Assembly (NCBI GenBank): GCA_964346395.1
Contig: CAYFUT010000010.1
Span: 1 to 62,221, forward strand
Origin: CAYFUT01 sp964346395
Lineage (GTDB): Bacteria; Bacillota; Halanaerobiia; Halobacteroidales; Halobacteroidaceae
Reading direction: 5' to 3'
Length of the DNA stretch: 62,221 nucleotides
The notes beneath the pieces are model-generated. The model worked only from the letters and a program-made list of their open reading frames with translations, was not told where the DNA came from and ran no database searches. Of the stretch, positions 58,079 through 62,221 are shown piece after piece. The position numbers were made by a program, and so were the translations under genes. The stretch's first letter is position 1. Each line of letters begins with the position of its first letter.

Positions 58079-58198
58079 ATCCAACTCTAGAGTGAAAGTT
58101 ATTAACCAACCGTGTGGGAGGGTATTTTACCTTCAATAAAACTTTTTTGTTTATTCCATGCGAGGCAAGCTTAAATAAATTGTATTTTAGAGTTGGAT
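58079..58198. repeat. ATCCAACTCT-ended MITE-like element, copy 2 (intact)
   Basis: A 120-bp sequence with perfect 10-bp terminal inverted repeats (ATCCAACTCT...AGAGTTGGAT). The left 80 bp match 43549-43630. It encodes nothing and lies between two promoters and greA. Confidence 0.75.
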
Positions 58199-58235
58199 CA
58201 CTATAATCAAACTAAAGAAAAGAGGGGTATTAAAT

Positions 58236-58724
58236 ATGAGCAAGGAAACTGAAGAAGAAAAATTAATCATGTCGGAAGAGGGATTAAATAAATTAAAAGA
58301 AGAATTAAAGTATTTACGCGGAAAAAAACGCAAAGAAGTATCTCAGCGGATAAAAAAAGCACGTGAAATGGGAGATATTAGTGAGAATTCTGAATATGAA
58401 GAGGCAAAGAATGAACAGGCTTTTGTAGAAGGTAGGATAAAAGATTTAGAGGAAATGATAAAAAAGGCGGAAGTTATTGATGAAGATAATATTGATACTA
58501 CTCAGGTCAATATTGGAACAAAGGTGAAGCTTTTAGATGAGGAATTTGACGAAAAGGTGGAGTATAAAATTGTAAGTTCTGCGGAATCTAATCCGGATGA
58601 AAATAAAATCTCTAACGAATCGCCAATTGGAGAAGGATTATTAGGTCATAAAGTAGGAGAAACTGTAGAAATTGAAGTACCGGCAGGTACTGTAGAATAT
58701 AAAATTTTAGCTATCAAAAAATAG
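58236..58724 (+). CDS. greA: Transcription elongation factor GreA
   Basis: The 162-residue protein has an N-terminal coiled coil whose tip carries the acidic pair in MGDISENSEYEEAK (about 45-58), which stimulates RNA cleavage by backtracked polymerase. The C-terminal domain binds polymerase (SPIGEGLLGHKVGETVEIEV). ATG 58236 follows AAAGAGGGG. It is co-transcribed with lysS, 26 bp downstream. Confidence 0.96.
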   Translation: MSKETEEEKLIMSEEGLNKLKEELKYLRGKKRKEVSQRIKKAREMGDISENSEYEEAKNEQAFVEGRIKDLEEMIKKAEVIDEDNIDTTQVNIGTKVKLLDEEFDEKVEYKIVSSAESNPDENKISNESPIGEGLLGHKVGETVEIEVPAGTVEYKILAIKK

Positions 58725-58750
58725 TATACAAATGGAGGTATAAAGGAATT

Positions 58751-60220
58751 ATGACAGAAGAAACTGAATTGAATGATCTGATGTTGGAGAGGAGAAATAA
58801 GTTAGAAGAATTACAGGAAGCAGGAGTAGAGGTTTATAATAATGAGTTTGATCGCACTCATACTACAGCTGAGATAATTGCTAATTTTGAAGAACTTGAA
58901 GCGGCAGAGACTACTGTAAAGGTCAGTGGAAGAATTATGACGGTGAGAGACCACGGCAAGTCATGTTTTGCTGATTTAAAAGATATGGAAGATCAAATTC
59001 AGATTTATGTGCGAGAAGATAATATTGGGGAGCAAGAATATGAATTATTTAATAAATTAGATATTGGTGATTTCATTGGAGTAGAAGGAGTATTATTTGA
59101 AACAGGAAAAGGGGAAAAGACTATCAGCGTTAGAAACTATACATTGTTAAGCAAATCTTTACGTCCTTTACCAGAAAAATGGCATGGGCTGCAAGATGTA
59201 GAGCTAAGATATCGGCAACGCTATTTAGATTTAATTGTAAACTCTGAAGTTCGGGAAACATTTATGTTGAGGAGTAAAATAATACATAAAATCCGAAATT
59301 ATTTAGAACAAGAAAAAAGCTTTTTAGAAGTACAAACTCCGTTGATGCATAAAATTCCTGGTGGAGCTGATGCTGAACCGTTTGTGACTCACCATAATGC
59401 CTTAGATACTGATTTATATATGAGGATTGCTCCTGAACTTTATTTAAAAAGATTATTAATTGGTGGATTTGAAAAAGTATTTGAATTAGGAAAAAATATG
59501 CGTAATGAAGGTTTATCTACTAAACATAATCCGGAATTTACTTCGTTAGAAGTCTATGAAGCATATGCTGATTATAAAGATATGATGGAACTAACTGAGA
59601 ATTTAATTAAGACAGTAGCTAAAGAAACATTAGGTACTTTAGAAATTGAATATGATGGACAAGAGATTGATTTAACTGACTGGAAGGAAATGACTATGTT
59701 AGAAGCTATCAAAACCTATACTGGAATTGATTTAGCTGAGGTAAATTTAGAAGAAGCTAAAAAATTAGCTGAAGAAAATAATATTGAGTATACTAAAGAT
59801 ACTTCTCGAGGCGAGATTATCAATGAATTCTTTGAAGAGCATGTAGAAGATAAGTTAATACAACCTACCTTTATTACTCAGTATCCAGTTGAAGTGTCGC
59901 CGTTAGCAAAGAGAAATGAAGAAAATTCTAACTTTACTGATCGATTTGAGTTGTTTATTGTTGGTAATGAGTTAGCTAATGCATTTTCGGAATTAAATGA
60001 TCCTATAGACCAAAAAGAAAGATTTGAATTACAAAGGAAGCAGAAGGAAGCTGAAGATGAAGACTATATGTTAGATGAAGATTTCATTAAAGCTTTAGAA
60101 TACGGGATGCCTCCTGCTGGAGGATTAGGCATTGGGGTTGACAGGTTAATTATGTTTTTGACAGATTCTCCTTCGATTAGAGAAGTGATTTTATTTCCTC
60201 ATTTACGGCCGGGAAAATAA
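58751..60220 (+). CDS. lysS: Lysyl-tRNA synthetase, class II
   Basis: The 489-residue enzyme has an N-terminal OB anticodon-binding domain (VKVSGRIMTVRDHGKSCFAD, about 56-75). Class II motif 1 region is FLEVQTPLMHKIPGGADAEP, motif 2 is KVFELGKNMRNEGLSTKHNP, and motif 3 is GLGIGVDRLIMFLTDS near the C-terminus. No lysine riboswitch or T-box is visible upstream. ATG 58751 follows GGAGGTATAAAGG. It is followed by a strong terminator. Confidence 0.97.
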   Translation: MTEETELNDLMLERRNKLEELQEAGVEVYNNEFDRTHTTAEIIANFEELEAAETTVKVSGRIMTVRDHGKSCFADLKDMEDQIQIYVREDNIGEQEYELFNKLDIGDFIGVEGVLFETGKGEKTISVRNYTLLSKSLRPLPEKWHGLQDVELRYRQRYLDLIVNSEVRETFMLRSKIIHKIRNYLEQEKSFLEVQTPLMHKIPGGADAEPFVTHHNALDTDLYMRIAPELYLKRLLIGGFEKVFELGKNMRNEGLSTKHNPEFTSLEVYEAYADYKDMMELTENLIKTVAKETLGTLEIEYDGQEIDLTDWKEMTMLEAIKTYTGIDLAEVNLEEAKKLAEENNIEYTKDTSRGEIINEFFEEHVEDKLIQPTFITQYPVEVSPLAKRNEENSNFTDRFELFIVGNELANAFSELNDPIDQKERFELQRKQKEAEDEDYMLDEDFIKALEYGMPPAGGLGIGVDRLIMFLTDSPSIREVILFPHLRPGK

Positions 60221-60228
60221 ATTATTAA

Positions 60229-60264
60229 GCAAAAAAGGAGGATTACCTCCTTTTTTGCATTTTT
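60229..60264 (+). terminator. Terminator after lysS
   Basis: The 13-bp perfect stem GCAAAAAAGGAGG/CCTCCTTTTTTGC, then ATTTTTGG. Confidence 0.88.
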
Positions 60265-60290
60265 GGATAAATTTATAGTTGATCTTAATA

Positions 60291-60319
60291 TTCAAATTTG
60301 TCTCAGCATATGATATAAT
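60291..60319 (+). promoter_or_regulatory. Sigma-A promoter of the DUF4015 gene
   Basis: TTCAAA-17 bp-TATAAT with an extended TG (TGATATAAT). Confidence 0.6.
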
Positions 60320-60351
60320 GATATTTAATCCTGAAAAATGAGGTGTTAGCA

Positions 60352-61512
60352 GTGAAGCAGAATTTACTAAAGGCTATTGTAGTTTTAATTTTTGTGCTGT
60401 TTTCTTTTATATTAATAAGTAATGGACAGGTAAAGGCTTTTAATTTACCACAGTCTGATTTAAATCTTTCTAGAATAGAAGATGATTTTCAAAAAGAGAA
60501 TCTTACCTGGGAAAAATATTTGTTAGATACCACTCAATTAGTTTCTCCGGTTATCAAAAGGTCGAGAAATGTTAAGGGAATTTATATTAACAGTTCCACT
60601 TTAAGCAGTAGTAGAAAGATAGAGGCTTTATTAGAATTAATCAAGACAACTGTTTTAAATGCTGTAGTAATTGATATAAAAAATATTGAAGGAAAAGTTA
60701 TGTATACTAAAGAAAGTGGGGTTGGCTATAATAGATTTCAGAATATAATTAAAAAATTTAAGCAGGAAGGGACTTATGTAATAGGGCGTTTAACTGTTTT
60801 TAAAGATTATAAGTTAGCTGGGCAGGAGCAGTATTCTTTAAAGTATTCGTTAACTAGTAATTCACAAGCAATAATTGAAAGTTCTAAGTGGACTGACCCA
60901 ACTTCTAAAGAAGTATGGGACTATAATATAAAGATTGCTCAAAAAGCAATAAATTTTGGGGTGGATGAAATTCAATTTGATTATGTCCGTTATCCTAGTT
61001 TAAGTGCTGAGAGCAAGTTAGTGATTAAAGTACCAGGGGGCAATTCTAAATCAGAAACAATTATAAATTTTTTGAAATATGCTCGAAGAAAGTTAAAGCA
61101 GGATCAAATTTTAATTTCGGCTGATGTATTTGGATTGACAACTACTATTGAAGGGGATTTAGGGATTGGTCAAAATATTGTTCGGATGGTTAAACATATT
61201 GATTATTTATCACCAATGATTTATCCTTCACATTATAATCAAGGAATCTACGGAATTCAGAAACCAAGTGCTCAGCCTTATCAAATAATTACCAAAAGTC
61301 TTGCCGATGCTAAAGAAAAATTAGAAGTGGCTAGTTATAAATTACGTCCTTGGCTGCAGGATTTTTCTTTAAAAAATATTTATGCAAAAAAAGAAATTAA
61401 GGCACAAATTAAAGCAGTTCAGGATAAACAACTAACCGGTTGGTTATTGTGGAATCCAGCTTCTAATTATACAATTGAAGCATTGCTTGATCCTATAAAT
61501 GAAAGGGAATAA
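60352..61512 (+). CDS. Exported DUF4015 (glycoside-hydrolase-like) protein
   Basis: The 386-residue protein has an N-terminal signal or anchor (LLKAIVVLIFVLFSFILISN). It carries the DUF4015 TIM-barrel pattern: VKGIYINSSTLSS, NAVVIDIKNIEGKVMY, YVIGRLTVFKD, GVDEIQFDYVRYPS and DYLSPMIYPSHYNQG. The family is annotated as putative glycoside hydrolases; acidic residues in FDYVRYP are likely catalytic. Substrate is unknown, perhaps wall or exopolysaccharide. GTG 60352 follows GAGGTG; GTG 60343 overlaps that site. It lies 2 bp before the methyltransferase gene. Confidence 0.85.
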   Translation: MKQNLLKAIVVLIFVLFSFILISNGQVKAFNLPQSDLNLSRIEDDFQKENLTWEKYLLDTTQLVSPVIKRSRNVKGIYINSSTLSSSRKIEALLELIKTTVLNAVVIDIKNIEGKVMYTKESGVGYNRFQNIIKKFKQEGTYVIGRLTVFKDYKLAGQEQYSLKYSLTSNSQAIIESSKWTDPTSKEVWDYNIKIAQKAINFGVDEIQFDYVRYPSLSAESKLVIKVPGGNSKSETIINFLKYARRKLKQDQILISADVFGLTTTIEGDLGIGQNIVRMVKHIDYLSPMIYPSHYNQGIYGIQKPSAQPYQIITKSLADAKEKLEVASYKLRPWLQDFSLKNIYAKKEIKAQIKAVQDKQLTGWLLWNPASNYTIEALLDPINERE

Positions 61513-61514
61513 TA

Positions 61515-62123
61515 ATGAATCAACCGCCAGAAAGAATTAGACCGAAAGAAATGAATCAAAATAATGGGTTATTGATTGAACATCAAGCTCGTTATAAGTT
61601 TGCCAGCAATTATGTACAAGGAAAGGTATTTGATATTGCCTGTGGAGTAGGATATGGGGCAGAAGTTATGATGGCGATGGGGGAAGGAATAAAAAAGATA
61701 GTTGGAATTGATAACGATGAAGATAGTATTAAGTATGCCCGACAGCATTACAATTACCCCTGGACTGAATTTAAGGTAGGAGAGGCTACTAATGTTGACT
61801 TAGTGGACAGGCTAGGAAAAGCTGATAATATAATAAGCATGGAAACAGTAGAACATATAAAAGATGATTATGCTTTTATTGCTAATCTCGGGAGATTGCT
61901 TAAAAAAGATGGCAACTTAATTATTTCTACTCCCTTTGGTTCGGGAAGAGAAGCAGAGTGTTCTAACCCTTATCATTATCGGCAATATACAGAAGAAGAG
62001 TTCATAGACTTATTAGAGACTACTTTCTCAGATATTGATCTTTATTGTCAGCGGAATGAGAAAATAGAGTTTCCTCAACCGAAAAAAAAGTATTATTTAA
62101 TGGTAGCGGTTTGTAAAAAGTAG
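61515..62123 (+). CDS. SAM-dependent methyltransferase, class I
   Basis: The 202-residue Rossmann methyltransferase has SAM motif I KVFDIACGVGYGAEVM (about 36-51), the acidic loop GIDNDEDSI, post-I SMETVEHIKDD and IISTPFGSGRE. It looks like the methyltransferase type 11/UbiE-like small-molecule or sugar group rather than an rRNA enzyme. It is co-transcribed with the DUF4015 gene, so envelope glycan or lipid modification is possible. The substrate cannot be read. Confidence 0.85.
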   Translation: MNQPPERIRPKEMNQNNGLLIEHQARYKFASNYVQGKVFDIACGVGYGAEVMMAMGEGIKKIVGIDNDEDSIKYARQHYNYPWTEFKVGEATNVDLVDRLGKADNIISMETVEHIKDDYAFIANLGRLLKKDGNLIISTPFGSGREAECSNPYHYRQYTEEEFIDLLETTFSDIDLYCQRNEKIEFPQPKKKYYLMVAVCKK

Positions 62124-62131
62124 ATTAATCC

Positions 62132-62160
62132 TTGACAATTGAAATTCTAGATGTTAATAT
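62132..62160 (+). promoter_or_regulatory. Sigma-A-type promoter at the right edge
   Basis: TTGACA-17 bp-TAATAT; TATAAT at 62158-62163 gives a 20-bp spacer. It probably drives a gene beyond the window. The last 98 bp hold no gene start. Confidence 0.6.
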
Positions 62161-62221
62161 AATTAATGCTGCTTATGAGAAAAGTCCTTAATATTTCAAA
62201 ACAATTATAAAGAATTTGCTT

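Noticed and set aside
58200..58760. Possible lysine T-box or L-box riboswitch before lysS
   Set aside because: No T-box (UGGNACC) sequence, specifier stem or lysine-aptamer signature is visible; the leader is occupied by a repeat.

Overview
The window is low-GC Firmicutes chromosome from an endospore former. Gene order follows the Bacillus/Clostridium sporulation-housekeeping backbone: rnmV-rsmA-veg, ispE-purR, glmU-prs-ctc-pth-fin-mfd-spoVT-spoVB-mazG, yabP-yabQ-divIC, yabR, spoIIE-tilS-hpt-ftsH, birA-coaX-dusB-greA-lysS. Acid-rich proteins, including a very acidic bL25 tail, and the overall gene content suggest a halophilic anaerobe of the Halanaerobiales, most likely Halobacteroidaceae. 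That placement is inferred from content, not from a phylogeny. A run of 100 N at 31150-31249 shows this is a draft assembly.

Layout. 1-3243: the end of a maltose-type sugar ABC transporter operon (binding protein, two permeases) and its LacI-type regulator. 3240-4997: RNase M5, RsmA, Veg. 5135-12412: a sporulation-flavoured accessory block holding a NAL1-like trypsin-fold protein, a CAP-domain protein, four proteins sharing a small Sm-like domain (three of them Cys-rich, two behind sigma-K-like promoters), an unknown protein, SipL with three SPOCS repeats plus LysM, and a LysM L,D-transpeptidase. 12610-31055: ispE, purR, a GlnR/TnrA-like regulator, a DEDD exonuclease-like gene, glmU, prs, ctc, pth, fin, mfd, spoVT, two tandem spoVB paralogues, mazG and dacF. 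31056-40402: a repeat-rich stretch with a YbjQ protein, SpoIID, an IscB nuclease with its probable omega RNA, a phosphoglucomutase, a fluoride-riboswitch-like element with no apparent target gene, and a LacI regulator with a MalK/MsmX-type ATPase. 40403-46055: yabP, yabQ, divIC, tex, yabR, DUF501, ppx/gppA. 46222-46473: tRNA-Leu, initiator tRNA-fMet, elongator tRNA-Met. 46668-62123: spoIIE, tilS, hpt, ftsH, panT behind a pan-like leader RNA, htrA, birA, coaX, dusB, greA, lysS, a DUF4015 protein and a methyltransferase.

How the genes fit together. Sporulation dominates: Spo0A-type control of spoIIE (21-bp promoter spacer), Fin (sigma-F to sigma-G switch), SpoVT, SpoVB, SpoIID, DacF, YabP/YabQ and SipL. 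Around SipL lies a poorly characterised set of small Sm-like proteins that I propose as spore-surface components. Pantothenate supply (panT, coaX) is grouped with birA. Sugar import is split: permeases and a LacI regulator lie at the left end, and the energising ATPase with a second LacI regulator and a palindromic operator lies about 36 kb away.

The intergenic DNA is unusually rich in repeats. I see at least five families: a terminator-adjacent inverted-repeat element, an identical 32-bp palindrome in two copies, a MITE-like element lying between the Shine-Dalgarno sequence and start codon of spoVT, a composite element with interchangeable cores, and an ATCCAACTCT-ended element. There is also a hairpin with arms of about 80 bp, and an inverted repeat spanning the assembly gap.
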